Positions 45,481 to 55,961 of a stretch of 64,000 nt of DNA are shown piece by piece. The stretch spans positions 3,209,501 to 3,273,500 of the forward strand of contig JQNH01000001.1 in the NCBI GenBank assembly GCA_000745135.1, written 5' to 3'. The notes under the pieces are model-generated. The model was not told the DNA's origin, searched no databases, and worked only from the letters and a program-made list of their open reading frames with translations. The translations under genes and the position numbers were made by a program. The stretch is from Rhizobiales bacterium YIM 77505. Its GTDB lineage: Bacteria; Pseudomonadota; Alphaproteobacteria; Rhizobiales; Beijerinckiaceae. Numbering within the stretch: position 1 is the first letter of the stretch; each line of letters starts with the position of its first letter.

Positions 45481-46668
45481 TCACTCCAGCGCGCTCCGCA
45501 GGTCCGCGATGAGGTCATCGGCATCCTCGATCCCGACCGAGAGGCGCACGAGGCCGTCATCGATGCCGAGCATTGCGCGCACCTCCGGCGGGACGGAGGC
45601 GTGGGTCATGATGGCGGGATGCTCGATGAGGCTTTCGACGCCGCCGAGGCTCTCCGCCAGCGTGAAGAGCCGCGTGCGCTCCAGGAACCGCTTCGCGCCC
45701 TCAAGTCCGCCCGCGATCCGCGCCGTGACGATGCCGCCGAAGCCGCGCATCTGGCGCCTGGCCAGCGCATGCTGCGGATGGGAAGGGAGCCCCGGATAGA
45801 TCACCGCAGCGACGCGCGGATGGCCCGATAGGAACTCGGCGACCCTCAACGCCGAGGCGCAGTGGCGCTCCATGCGCAGCGCCAGGGTCTTCAAGCCGCG
45901 CAAGGCGAGGAAGCTGTCGAACGGCCCCGCAATCGCGCCCACCGCGTTCTGGAGGAAGGCGAGGCGCTCCTTCAGCTCCGCGTCGTGGCCGACCACGGCG
46001 ACACCGCCCACCATGTCGGAATGGCCGTTGAGGTATTTCGTCGCCGAATGCACGACGAGGTCGAAGCCATATTCGAGGGGGCGTTGCACATAGGGGCTGG
46101 CGAAGGTGTTGTCGGCCGCAAGCCACAGCCCCGGGCGCTTCGCAATGGCGACCACCTGCTCGAGATCGACGAGCTTGAGGAGCGGGTTGGTCGGCGTCTC
46201 GACCCAGACGAGCCGCGTCTGCGGTCGCAGCGCCGCACGAAGCTGGGCGAGGTCCGACAGGTCCACATAGGTGACGTCAAGACCGGCGGAGCGGCGGCGC
46301 ACCCGCTCGAACAGGCGCCGCGTGCCCCCGTAGAGGTCGTCGGAGGCGACGATGTGGGCGCCCTGGTCCAGGGCATCGAGGACGGTGGCCGTGGCCGCAA
46401 GCCCCGAGGCGAAGGCGAAGGCGGCCGTGCCGCCTTCGAGATCGGCGATGCAGCGCTCGAAGGCCATGCGGGTGGGATTCTGCGAGCGGGCGTATTCGTA
46501 GCCCTTGTGGACGCCGGGGCTCTCCTGCGCGTAGGTGGAGGTGGCGTAGATCGGCGTCATCACCGCGCCGGTGGTCGGATCCGGCGCCTGGCCCGCGTGG
46601 ATGCAGCGGGTGTCGAACGCAAGCTGGTTCAAGGCGGGCCGCTCACCGGCGGCCTTCTTCGTCGTCAT
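45481..46668 (-). CDS. PLP-dependent transsulfuration enzyme (cystathionine gamma-lyase/synthase type)
   Basis: A 395-residue protein of the Cys/Met metabolism PLP family. The PLP Lys is in HSATKYLNGHSD, after the AADNTFASPYVQRPLEYG segment; YEYARSQNPTR and LEGGTAAFAFASGLAA are typical. The pair with a cystathionine beta-synthase gene (4-nt overlap) suggests cystathionine gamma-lyase, making cysteine from homocysteine, but gamma-synthase activity cannot be excluded from sequence. Confidence 0.92.
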   Translation of the reverse strand: MTTKKAAGERPALNQLAFDTRCIHAGQAPDPTTGAVMTPIYATSTYAQESPGVHKGYEYARSQNPTRMAFERCIADLEGGTAAFAFASGLAATATVLDALDQGAHIVASDDLYGGTRRLFERVRRRSAGLDVTYVDLSDLAQLRAALRPQTRLVWVETPTNPLLKLVDLEQVVAIAKRPGLWLAADNTFASPYVQRPLEYGFDLVVHSATKYLNGHSDMVGGVAVVGHDAELKERLAFLQNAVGAIAGPFDSFLALRGLKTLALRMERHCASALRVAEFLSGHPRVAAVIYPGLPSHPQHALARRQMRGFGGIVTARIAGGLEGAKRFLERTRLFTLAESLGGVESLIEHPAIMTHASVPPEVRAMLGIDDGLVRLSVGIEDADDLIADLRSALE

Positions 46669-48062
46669 CGGTCGCGGACCCGGTAGTAGTTGATGAGATC
46701 GATGCGGGTGGCGAGGCCAAGGAAGGCACCGCCCTCCATGACGAGCGGCACGAGATTGCGGGCAAAGAGGGGCAGGAGCTCCTCCACGGGAGCATCGGCC
46801 GACACGGTCTCGAGCTCGCGCGTCATCACCTCGCCGACGGGCTGTCCGAATACGCGCTTGGCATCGGCGCCCGCGGCCAGAGCATCGAGAAGATCGCTTT
46901 CGTCGACGATGCCGACCACCCGCCCGTCCTCGATCACGGGAAGCTGCGAGATGTCGGCGGCGCGCATGCGGGCGAAGGCCGAGGCCACGGTCTCCGTGGG
47001 GCGGACGAAGATTTCCGCCCCCTCGTCAAAGCGGTTGACGACGACGTCCCGTACCGTGCCGGTCGCTTTGCGGCCGAGCCACCCCTCCTGGGCCAGGAAA
47101 GCGTCGTTGAAGACCTTGGAAAGGTACTTCGCGCCGCTGTCGCAGACGAAGGTCACGACGCGCTTCGGCCGCGTCTGCTCGCGGCAATAGCGCAGAGCCG
47201 CGGCAAGCAGCGTGCCCGAGGAGGAGCCGGCAAGCACGCCTTCGAGACGCAGGAGCTCGCGGGCCGTGGCGAAGCTTTCGGGATCGGCGATCGAATAGGC
47301 CTTCTTGACGAGGGAGAGGTCGCAGTTCGGCGGCACGAAGTCTTCCCCGATGCCCTCCACGGCCCAGGACCCCGCCTGCCCCATCGCGCCCGTCTCCACA
47401 TAGGGCGCGAGCACCGAGCCCGCCGGATCGGCGAGCACCATCTCGGTCTTCGGCGAGGCGCAGCGCATGTACCGGCCGACGCCGGTCAAAGTGCCGCCGG
47501 ACCCGACGCCCACGACGACGGCATCCACGTCGCCCTGGAGCTGATCGAGGATCTCGGGGCCGGTGGTCGCCTCGTGGGCGCCGGGATTGGCCGGATTGGC
47601 GAACTGGTTGACATAGATCGCTCCCGGCGTCTTCGCGGCGATGGCTTCGGCAAGGTCCTGATAATAGTCGGGATGGCCCTTGCCCACGTCCGAGCGCGTC
47701 AGCACGACCTCGGCGCCGAGCGCCCGGGCATGCAGGATCTTCTCGCGCGACATCTTGTCGGGCACCACGAGCACGGTGCGGTAGCCCTTGCGGGCGGCCA
47801 CGAGGGCGAGGCCCACGCCGGTGTTGCCGGCGGTGGCTTCCACCACGGTCCCGCCCTCTTTGAGCCGGCCGCTCGCCTCGGCCGCCTCGATCATCGCCCG
47901 GGCCGGCCGGTCCTTGATGGAGCCGCTGGGATTGGCGGACTCCAGCTTGAGGAAAAGCCGGCACAGGCCCACATCGAACCGGGTGACCTCGACGAGCGGG
48001 GTGCGTCCGATGAGATCAAGGACGCTCGCCGACCGTCGGGGAATGTCGTCTCTCACGCGCAC
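46665..48062 (-). CDS. Cystathionine beta-synthase
   Basis: A 465-residue protein. A fold type II PLP domain (1-330) has the Lys in SGSIKDRPAR, EATAGNTGVGLA, GSGGTLTGVGRY and GVLAGSSSGTLLAA. Two CBS domains form the C-terminal 120 residues (VASAFARMRAADISQLPVIE and VGIVDESDLLDAL). No heme-binding extension is present, unlike animal CBS. It probably makes cystathionine from homocysteine and serine, and works with the gamma-lyase it overlaps. A cysteine synthase role is a second possibility. Confidence 0.9.
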   Translation of the reverse strand: MRVRDDIPRRSASVLDLIGRTPLVEVTRFDVGLCRLFLKLESANPSGSIKDRPARAMIEAAEASGRLKEGGTVVEATAGNTGVGLALVAARKGYRTVLVVPDKMSREKILHARALGAEVVLTRSDVGKGHPDYYQDLAEAIAAKTPGAIYVNQFANPANPGAHEATTGPEILDQLQGDVDAVVVGVGSGGTLTGVGRYMRCASPKTEMVLADPAGSVLAPYVETGAMGQAGSWAVEGIGEDFVPPNCDLSLVKKAYSIADPESFATARELLRLEGVLAGSSSGTLLAAALRYCREQTRPKRVVTFVCDSGAKYLSKVFNDAFLAQEGWLGRKATGTVRDVVVNRFDEGAEIFVRPTETVASAFARMRAADISQLPVIEDGRVVGIVDESDLLDALAAGADAKRVFGQPVGEVMTRELETVSADAPVEELLPLFARNLVPLVMEGGAFLGLATRIDLINYYRVRDR

Positions 48063-48152
48063 CTTCGTTCAGACCTCGTCGAGCCGGGGCGGCCCGCCTC
48101 TACCCGTCACAAGCAACGCACTGGGTCAAGCGAAGGGAGCGCATGGGCGCCC

Positions 48153-49783
<1,631 letters not shown>

Positions 49784-49784
<1 letters not shown>

Positions 49785-50263
49785 CACCGGACAGCCTCGA
49801 TGATGGCGGGCGCGCCGTCGCGATCCGGCTGCATCTGCCTCATGCCGGCAGGTGGGCGAATGCCCGCGTCGCGCGTGACGAAGACACCGCAGCGCTCCTG
49901 ATCGGCCGTCACCAGATGGATCGCATCGGGCAGCTTGAGCTTTGGCTTGTGAAGGGCGCGGCACTCCGCGCTCTGTAGCAGGATGTCTCTCGTGACCGCT
50001 TTCAGGACGATGAAGCGGCTCCAGATCAGGAGATCCAGATAGGCCGTTTTTTGATCAGGATCGACTGCGCGCTCCTCGTTGCCCCTGCTCTTTCGAGGAG
50101 CAAGAACTTCGGCCAATGTCAGTTCACTCGTGATCGCCACCCCCGGCAGCTCCTGGAGGCGCCTCAGGAGCTCCTGGGCTGGAATGGCGAGCTCCGCGTC
50201 GCCTTCAATGGCATCAATGAAGATGTTGGAGTCGAGATAAACCAGGGCCCGTGACCTAATCAT
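49784..50263 (-). CDS. VapC-like PIN-domain toxin (pair 2)
   Basis: A 159-residue PIN nuclease. Acidic catalytic residues are in VYLDSNIFIDAIEGD, LTLAEVLAP, KLPDAIHLVTAD and VTRDAG. Such toxins cut RNA. It overlaps its likely antitoxin by 8 nt and touches the yejF start. The C-terminal 20 residues extend past the usual PIN end. It is only distantly similar to the pair 1 toxin. Confidence 0.87.
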
Positions 50264-50480
50264 CCCACTCGCCTCGAAGCGACCTGATGTGCTCGTCGAT
50301 CTCGTCTCGCGTCATGTAGGGAGGTCGCCGGGTCGCGAAGATCTCCTCGAGAGTCATCACCTTCTCGGGCGGCGTTTCTACGGTGACGGTCACCATTACC
50401 TGCTCCGAAGGATCGATGCCTTCGCGAAGGTCCTCGGGAAGCCTCGAGGCAGGATAGAAGCGGCGCACGATCTCGTTCAT
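50256..50480 (-). CDS. Antitoxin of pair 2
   Basis: A 74-residue protein. It starts MNEIVRRFYPASRLPEDLREG and goes on with VMVTVTVETPP, then an acidic C-terminus (DEIDEHIRSLRGEWDD), likely the toxin-binding part. Its first 25 residues resemble those of the pair 1 antitoxin (MN-IVR... LP..L). It ends inside the toxin gene by 8 nt, as is usual. It should neutralise the PIN toxin and repress the promoter. Confidence 0.78.
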   Translation of the reverse strand: MNEIVRRFYPASRLPEDLREGIDPSEQVMVTVTVETPPEKVMTLEEIFATRRPPYMTRDEIDEHIRSLRGEWDD

Positions 50481-50530
50481 CTCGGGCTCCTTTCCAGATC
50501 ACCCTAGCACCGCCTCACGCGAACGTCTGC

Positions 50531-50608
50531 GGTCGACTGCCAGCACGTCCCGCCCGTCCTGCCGGAAGGCGACGGAGAGGTCCCGGACGGAGAGGAGAGG
50601 TGCGCCAT
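50531..50608 (-). pseudogene. Broken copy of the yejF 5' end
   Basis: About 78 bp nearly identical to the first part of yejF (49703-49784). Read on the minus strand it gives APLLSVRDLSVAFRQDGRDV, equal to yejF but for conservative changes, then degenerates. A 4-nt deletion puts the ATG (50608-50606) out of frame. It sits directly after the pair 1 toxin stop, the same relation as pair 2 has to the intact yejF. This is a duplication remnant. Confidence 0.87.
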
Positions 50609-51055
50609 TCACCTGATGTCTCCCATCCACTGGTCGACCGCTTTCGCAAAAGGATCGATCTGGCGAAGACCGGCCGTCAGGAACAGGCGCTTGTCTCGCG
50701 ACAGGATCGTTCCACAACCGGCCGCAATCGCGGTCGCAACGTGAATGGCATCGGGCAGCCTCATGGCGGATGCGGCGCGTAGTTCCGCGGCCGTTTCTAG
50801 GATTGCTCTCGTGACAGGCCAGAGCCGGAGGAGATCGGCTCTCTCGAACAATCGGCGGTACCAATGGATAAGGTCGTGATCGGATTGCCGAAGAGGACCG
50901 ACCAGCACCTCGCTCAGCGTGATTTCGCTCGTATGGAGAGGATGCGTCCGAGCCTCAGGCGACAGGAGGAAGGCAATGAGGTCCGATTTGTTCAAATCGG
51001 CTTCTACCGCGCCGATCAGGACGTTGGAGTCGATGTAGAGCATGGGCCGAGCCAA
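50609..51055 (-). CDS. VapC-like PIN-domain toxin (pair 1)
   Basis: A 148-residue PIN nuclease with catalytic acidic residues in LYIDSNVLIGAVEADL, ITLSEVLVG, RLPDAIHVATA and LSRDKRLF. It overlaps its antitoxin by 40 nt; a start at the fifth codon (ATG at 51043) would shorten the overlap to 28 nt. The gene is complete by these motifs. It is related to but quite different from the toxin of pair 2. Confidence 0.87.
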   Translation of the reverse strand: MARPMLYIDSNVLIGAVEADLNKSDLIAFLLSPEARTHPLHTSEITLSEVLVGPLRQSDHDLIHWYRRLFERADLLRLWPVTRAILETAAELRAASAMRLPDAIHVATAIAAGCGTILSRDKRLFLTAGLRQIDPFAKAVDQWMGDIR

Positions 51056-51294
51056 GGCTCCAGATCACCGCCGTCGCGCACAGCCCTGACATAGTCCACG
51101 ACTTCGTCGGGCGAACGGAAACGGGGCGGGCGGGTCCGCCGATATTCCTCAATGACCTCGAGAAGACTGCGGTGCTGATCCGCCTGCTGGGCAGCCGGGC
51201 CCACGATCTCCACGCGACCTTCCGGATCGAATTCCGCCTGGAGATGGGGAGGAAGTTCAGCGACAGAGATGATTTTTCGTACGATCTTGTTCAT
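51016..51294 (-). CDS. Antitoxin of pair 1
   Basis: A 92-residue protein beginning MNKIVRKIISVAELPPHLQA, with PEGRVEIVG and an acidic/aromatic middle (DEVVDYVRAVRDGG). The last 15 residues overlap the toxin gene. The start resembles that of the pair 2 antitoxin. It follows the yejE stop by 37 nt in reverse order: yejE, antitoxin, toxin. Confidence 0.75.
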   Translation of the reverse strand: MNKIVRKIISVAELPPHLQAEFDPEGRVEIVGPAAQQADQHRSLLEVIEEYRRTRPPRFRSPDEVVDYVRAVRDGGDLEPWLGPCSTSTPTS

Positions 51295-51330
51295 GGCTGC
51301 AACTCGGCTGACCCAATCGTATCACGCTTC

Positions 51331-52518
51331 CTAGGCGAACGTCTTTCTCGGGTCGAACGCGTCCCGCACCGCCTCGCCCACGAAGATGAGGAGGCTCAGC
51401 ATCAGGGCGATCACGAAGAAGCCGGTGAGGCCAAGCCACGGCGCCTGGAGGTTGGCTTTGCCCTGCGCGAGAAGCTCGCCGAGCGACGGCGAGCCCGGCG
51501 GCAGGCCGAAGCCGAGGAAGTCGAGCGAAGTGAGGGTCGTGATGGAGCCGTTGAGGATGAAGGGGAGGAAAGTGAGCGTCGCCACCATGGCGTTCGGCAA
51601 CAGGTGCTTGAACATGATGGTGGCGTTTGAGAGCCCGAGCGCCCGGGCGGCGCGCACATATTCGAAGTTCCTCGCCCGCAGGAACTCGGCGCGCACCACG
51701 CCGACAAGCGACACCCAGGAGAAGAGCAGCAGAATGCCGAGCAAGACCCAGAAGGTCGGGGTGATGATCGAGGCGATGATGATGAGGAGGTAGAGGGCCG
51801 GGATCGCCGTCCAGATCTCGATGAAGCGCTGGAAGAGGAGGTCCACCCAGCCGCCGAAATAGCCCTGCACCGCGCCGGCGAAGACGCCGATAACGGACGA
51901 GATCACGGCGAGGATCAGCCCGAACAGCACCGAGATGCGGAAGCCGTAGATCAGCCGCGCCACCACGTCGCGCCCCTGGTCGTCGGTCCCGAGCCAGTTC
52001 CACTCGATGTCGCGGCAGCCCGTGCCGCCGCTGCGCTCGGCGATCGGCCGGCATTGGTCGTCGGAGAGCATCCAGGTCGGCGGGGCCGGCGCCGGCACGG
52101 GCAGATCGAGATTGTGGGTGCGGTAGGAGAAGCGGATCGGCGGCCACACCGCCCAGCCGTTCTCGGCGATCTCCTTGCGGATGAGGGGGTCGCGGAAGTC
52201 GGTCTGCGCCAGGAAGCCGCCGAACTTCTCTTCCGGATAGTCGACGAAGACCGGCCACAGCCACTCGCCCTTGTAGCTCACGACGATCGGCCGGTCGTTG
52301 GCGATGAATTCCGCGAACAGGCTCGCGACGAACAGGACGAGGAAGATCCAGAAGGACCAGTAGCCTCGCCGGTTGGCCTTGAAGTTCTGCCAGCGGCGGC
52401 GGTTGATGGGCGAGAGCCGAACGAAGCCCTGCCGCGGCAGCGGCGGCGCGACCGGGGCGGCCGCCGGCGAGGCGACGGGCACGCGGTCGAGCTCGGGACG
52501 GATGGCGGCCTCGTTCAT
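51331..52518 (-). CDS. yejE: Oligopeptide ABC transporter permease (YejE)
   Basis: A 395-residue permease. Segment 1 is at about 40-58 (SFWIFLVLFVASLFAEFIA). A periplasmic domain, absent from most permeases, contains EWNWLGTDDQGRDVVARLIYG. The EAA motif is RAARALGLSNATIMFKHLLPNA. The length and large loop match YejE. I start it at the ATG at 52518; the frame is open upstream, but that part is made of a palindromic repeat. Confidence 0.93.
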   Translation of the reverse strand: MNEAAIRPELDRVPVASPAAAPVAPPLPRQGFVRLSPINRRRWQNFKANRRGYWSFWIFLVLFVASLFAEFIANDRPIVVSYKGEWLWPVFVDYPEEKFGGFLAQTDFRDPLIRKEIAENGWAVWPPIRFSYRTHNLDLPVPAPAPPTWMLSDDQCRPIAERSGGTGCRDIEWNWLGTDDQGRDVVARLIYGFRISVLFGLILAVISSVIGVFAGAVQGYFGGWVDLLFQRFIEIWTAIPALYLLIIIASIITPTFWVLLGILLLFSWVSLVGVVRAEFLRARNFEYVRAARALGLSNATIMFKHLLPNAMVATLTFLPFILNGSITTLTSLDFLGFGLPPGSPSLGELLAQGKANLQAPWLGLTGFFVIALMLSLLIFVGEAVRDAFDPRKTFA

Positions 52519-52531
52519 GGCCGGACCTTTG

Positions 52532-52550
52532 CCTCTCCCGGCGGGAGAGG
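52532..52550. repeat. Palindromic GC-rich element
   Basis: CCTCTCCC-GGC-GGGAGAGG is an 8-bp-arm palindrome between yejE and yejB. It resembles the longer elements at 53745 and 55775 and probably belongs to the same repeat family. Confidence 0.6.
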
Positions 52551-52607
52551 CCGAGCCGGCGGAGCCGACCTCTTCCTCTGGGAAAGGAGACCGTATCGCG
52601 TCATCCC

Positions 52608-53714
52608 TCACACCTCCCGCGTCTCGAAATCGATCCTCGGATCGATCCAGGTATAGGTGAGGTCCGAGAGGAGGTTCACCACGAGACCCACGAGCGAGAA
52701 GATGTAGAGGTTCGCGAACACCACCGGGTAGTCGCGGTTGACGATCGACTCGAAGGAGAGAAGGCCGAGGCCGTCGAGGGAGAAGATCGTCTCGATGAGG
52801 AGCGAGCCGGTGAAGAAGGCGCCGATGAAGGCGCCGGGGAAGCCGGCGATGACGATCAGCATGGCGTTGCGGAACACGTGCCCGTAGAGCACCTGCCGCT
52901 CGGACAGGCCCTTCATCCGCGCGGTGAGCACATATTGCTTGCGGATCTCGTCAAGGAAGGAGTTCTTGGTGAGAAGCGTCGAGGTGGCGAACGCCCCGAG
53001 CGCCATCGCCAGGATCGGCAGGGTGATGTGCCACAGGTAGTCGAGGATCTTCTCCCAAAGGGAGAGTTCCGCCCAGTTGTCCGACCATAAGCCCCGCAAG
53101 GGAAAGATCTGCCAGAAGGAGCCGCCGGCGAAGAGCACGATGAGCAGGATGGCGAAGAGGAAGCTCGGGATGGCATAGCCGACGATGACCACGCCCGAGG
53201 TCCAGATGTCGAAGGCGGAGCCGTCCTTCACGGCCTTGCGGATGCCGAGCGGGATCGAGACGGCGTAGGAGAGGAGCGTCATCCACAAGCCCAGCGTGAT
53301 GGAGACGGGCAGCTTCTCCTTGATGAGCTGCAGCACCGAGACGTCGCGGAAATAGCTCTTGCCGAAGTCGAAGCGCAGATAGTCCCAGAGCATCTTGGCG
53401 AAGCGCTCATGGGCCGGGCGGTCGAAGCCGAACTGCTTCTCGAGGCTGGCGATGAAATCGGGCGGCAGCCCTTGAGCGCCCCGGTAGCGCGAGCTCGTCT
53501 CCCCGCCGCCGCGCTGCTGGGCCGCCTGGCCGGCGAAATCGCCGCTGCCGCCCGTCACCCGCGAGGTCGCGCCGGCATCGAGCCCCTGGAGCTGCGCCAA
53601 TACGCGCTCCACCGGTCCGCCCGGGGCGAACTGCACGATGATGAACGAGATGAGCATGATCCCGAACAGGGTCGGGACCATGAGGAGGACGCGGCGGGCG
53701 ATGTAGGCGAGCAT
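52608..53714 (-). CDS. yejB: Oligopeptide ABC transporter permease (YejB)
   Basis: A 368-residue permease from the ATG at 53714 ([20 protein letters not shown], the classical YejB opening). Further segments follow after a long periplasmic part. The EAA loop ([20 protein letters not shown]) and final [19 protein letters not shown] are family-typical. A start at 53750 or 53747 is possible but would use sequence from the adjoining repeat. It follows the second binding protein gene after about 210 nt. Confidence 0.9.
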   Translation of the reverse strand: MLAYIARRVLLMVPTLFGIMLISFIIVQFAPGGPVERVLAQLQGLDAGATSRVTGGSGDFAGQAAQQRGGGETSSRYRGAQGLPPDFIASLEKQFGFDRPAHERFAKMLWDYLRFDFGKSYFRDVSVLQLIKEKLPVSITLGLWMTLLSYAVSIPLGIRKAVKDGSAFDIWTSGVVIVGYAIPSFLFAILLIVLFAGGSFWQIFPLRGLWSDNWAELSLWEKILDYLWHITLPILAMALGAFATSTLLTKNSFLDEIRKQYVLTARMKGLSERQVLYGHVFRNAMLIVIAGFPGAFIGAFFTGSLLIETIFSLDGLGLLSFESIVNRDYPVVFANLYIFSLVGLVVNLLSDLTYTWIDPRIDFETREV

Positions 53715-53744
53715 GGCGCTACTGTCGATCGCCACGCGCCGACG

Positions 53745-53895
53745 CATCACCCTCCCCTCTAGGGAGAGGTCGAATCGCAGCCGTCAAGCCGCGACCGGGC
53801 GAGGGGGGAAACGCCACCTCGGCAAGGGCCGCGCTGCCACCCTCACCCGGCGGACCGGAGGTCCGCCCGACCTCTCCCATCGAGGCAGAGGCGTT
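53745..53895. repeat. Palindromic repeat element between yejB and yejA2
   Basis: The gap holds two related blocks. One reads CCCCTCTAGGGAGAGGTCG and then GCGACCGGGCGAGGGGGG; the other, inverted, reads CCCTCACCCGGCGGACCGG and CCGACCTCTCCCATCG. The same words (GAGGGGTCGAGTCGCGAAGC, GCGACCGGGTGAGGGGG) occur at 55775-55937. This looks like a dispersed palindromic element. Confidence 0.75.
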
Positions 53896-53921
53896 GTACC
53901 GCGCCGATGGTCCGTTCGCCA

Positions 53922-55961
53922 TCATCCCCGCCCGATCCGCTTCGCCTTTTCGGGATCGTACCACCAGGTGCTTGGGGCGCCGGTGGCGTATCTGGGCCTC
54001 ACCGCTGGCCGCGAGAACATGTCCCAATAGGCGATCCATTCGTCGGAGCGATACCACATGGGGACCATGTAGCGCCCGGCCCGCAGCACCCGATCGAGGG
54101 CGCGGCAGGCGATGTTGAGCTTCTCCCGCGTATCGGCCTGAGTGATGGCCTCGATGAGGGCATCGACGGCCGGGTCGGCGATGCCGGCGATGTTGCGGGA
54201 GCCCGGCGTCGCCGCGGCTTGAGAGCCGAACACCACACGCAGGGAATCGCCCGGCGTCATGGCGCCCCCGAGCGCCATGGACGCCATGTCGAAGTCGAAC
54301 TCCTCCATGCGCCGGCGATACTGCGCCGCGTCCACGATGCGCGAGCGCGCCTCGATGCCGAGGCGCTTCAGGTTCGCCTGGTAGGGCTGCGTGTGCGGCT
54401 GCAGGGCCGACTGGAAGTCGAGGAACTCGATCTCGAAGGGCCTGCCGCTGGGAAGCTTCAGCACGTTGCCGTCCCGCCGGCAACCGGCCTCCCGCAAGAG
54501 GGCGTCGGCGCGGCGCAGAAGAACGCGGTCGGAGCCCGAACCGTCGGACACCGGCGGCACCCAGGGCTCGCCGAACACCTCCTCCGGCACCTTGCCTCGG
54601 AAGGGCGCGAGGAGCGCGAGCTCCTCGGGCCCCGGCGCCCCTTGCGCCTTCATCTCCGAATTCTCGAAGAAGGAGGTGAGCCGCTTGTAGAGGCCGAACA
54701 TGATGTTGGCGTTCGTCCATTCGAAATCGAAGACGAGCGCGATCGCCTCGCGGACGCGGCGGTCCTGGAACATCTCGCGGCGGGTGTTGAAGTACCAGCC
54801 TTGCGTCGGCACGGCGCCGCCACGCTCGATGCGCTCGCGCTTGACGCGCCCCTCGCGGAAGGCGGGGAAGTCGTAGCCCGTCGCCCAGGTCCGCGAGGTG
54901 TATTCCTCGTGGTAGTTCATGACCCCGGACTTGAAGGCTTCGAAGGCCACCTGCCGGTCGCGGAAATATTCGTAGCGGATGCGCTCGAAATTGTTCTGGC
55001 CGACCGCGACGGGGAGATCCTTGCCCCAATAATCCGGCACCCGCTCGAACTCGATGTAGCGGCCCTGCTCGAAGCGCGCGACCTTGTAGGGGCCGGAGCC
55101 GAGCGGCGCCTCGAGGGTCGAGGCCTCGAAATCGCGGTCCTTCCAATAGGCGGCCGAGAAGATGGGCAGCCCCGCGACGATGAGGTGAAGGTCGCGGCTG
55201 CGCCGGGGCGACAATTGCACCACGGTCACGTCGTCGTCTTCGGCCTCGGCCGACACCACTTCGCTCAGGACCGTGCGGAAGGTGGGATGCCCCTTCGTCT
55301 TCAGAGTCATGATCGAGAAGGCAACGTCCCGCGCCGTGAGTCTGGAGCCGTCGTGGAAGCGCGCCTCGGGGCGGATGAGGAACTTGTAGGTGAGGCGATC
55401 GGGGGAGATGCGGACGGCCTTCGCCACGAGCCCATAGAGGCCGTCAGGGTCGTCCCCCGACCCCGCCATCAGGCTGTCGAAGGTGGCGTCCATGCCGGCG
55501 GCGCCGTCGCCTTTGAGCACATAGATCTGCAGGGTGTTGAAGGTGTCGAAGTTCTGGTTGCCGATGGTGCGCTTGATCTGCAGGGCCAGCGTGCCGCCCT
55601 TCGGCGCGTTCGGGTTCACGTAGTCGAAATGCTTGAAGTCGGCCGGGTATTTGAGCTCGCCGAAGGTGGAGAGCCCGTGGCTCTCCACCTCCCCTTCCGA
55701 AGCCGGCACGGGCCAGGGCGACAACGCCACGGCGCCGAGCGCCCCCGCGCCGGCAAGGAGCGCGCGGCGCGAAAGCCCTCTCCCCGCCTGCGGGGAGGGG
55801 TCGAGTCGCGAAGCGACCGGGTGAGGGGGCGTTGCAGGATGGAGCGCGACTGGATGCGCCCCCTCACCCTCGCCCCTCGGGCTCGCCGCAACCGCCGGGC
55901 CGCGGTCGCGGCCCTCTCCCCGCAGGCGGGGAGAGGCGTGTGTGAGGCGCGTCTTCCTCAT
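53922..55961 (-). CDS. yejA: Oligopeptide-binding protein (second YejA)
   Basis: A 679-residue family 5 solute-binding protein. After a Tat-like signal (SRRALLAGAGALGAVALS, residues 64-81) comes HGLSTFGELKYPADFKHFDY, the YejA opening, and FNTRREMFQDRRVREAIAL later. Residues 9-63 are encoded by a palindromic repeat (55775-55937) and are unlike any family member. The ATG at 55961 overlaps the preceding stop by 4 nt, so translation may still begin there; a later start is also possible. It is paralogous to the preceding gene. Confidence 0.9.
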   Translation of the reverse strand: MRKTRLTHASPRLRGEGRDRGPAVAASPRGEGEGAHPVALHPATPPHPVASRLDPSPQAGRGLSRRALLAGAGALGAVALSPWPVPASEGEVESHGLSTFGELKYPADFKHFDYVNPNAPKGGTLALQIKRTIGNQNFDTFNTLQIYVLKGDGAAGMDATFDSLMAGSGDDPDGLYGLVAKAVRISPDRLTYKFLIRPEARFHDGSRLTARDVAFSIMTLKTKGHPTFRTVLSEVVSAEAEDDDVTVVQLSPRRSRDLHLIVAGLPIFSAAYWKDRDFEASTLEAPLGSGPYKVARFEQGRYIEFERVPDYWGKDLPVAVGQNNFERIRYEYFRDRQVAFEAFKSGVMNYHEEYTSRTWATGYDFPAFREGRVKRERIERGGAVPTQGWYFNTRREMFQDRRVREAIALVFDFEWTNANIMFGLYKRLTSFFENSEMKAQGAPGPEELALLAPFRGKVPEEVFGEPWVPPVSDGSGSDRVLLRRADALLREAGCRRDGNVLKLPSGRPFEIEFLDFQSALQPHTQPYQANLKRLGIEARSRIVDAAQYRRRMEEFDFDMASMALGGAMTPGDSLRVVFGSQAAATPGSRNIAGIADPAVDALIEAITQADTREKLNIACRALDRVLRAGRYMVPMWYRSDEWIAYWDMFSRPAVRPRYATGAPSTWWYDPEKAKRIGRG
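55775..55937. repeat. Palindromic element inside the yejA2 start
   Basis: Two hairpins of the form CCCTCTCCCCGC-nn-GCGGGGAGGG (55775-55800 and 55911-55937) flank a segment with CGAGTCGCGAAGCGACCGGG. The element sits in frame in the N-terminal coding region and adds about 55 codons. Similar words are found at 53745-53895 and 60919-60941. Confidence 0.8.
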
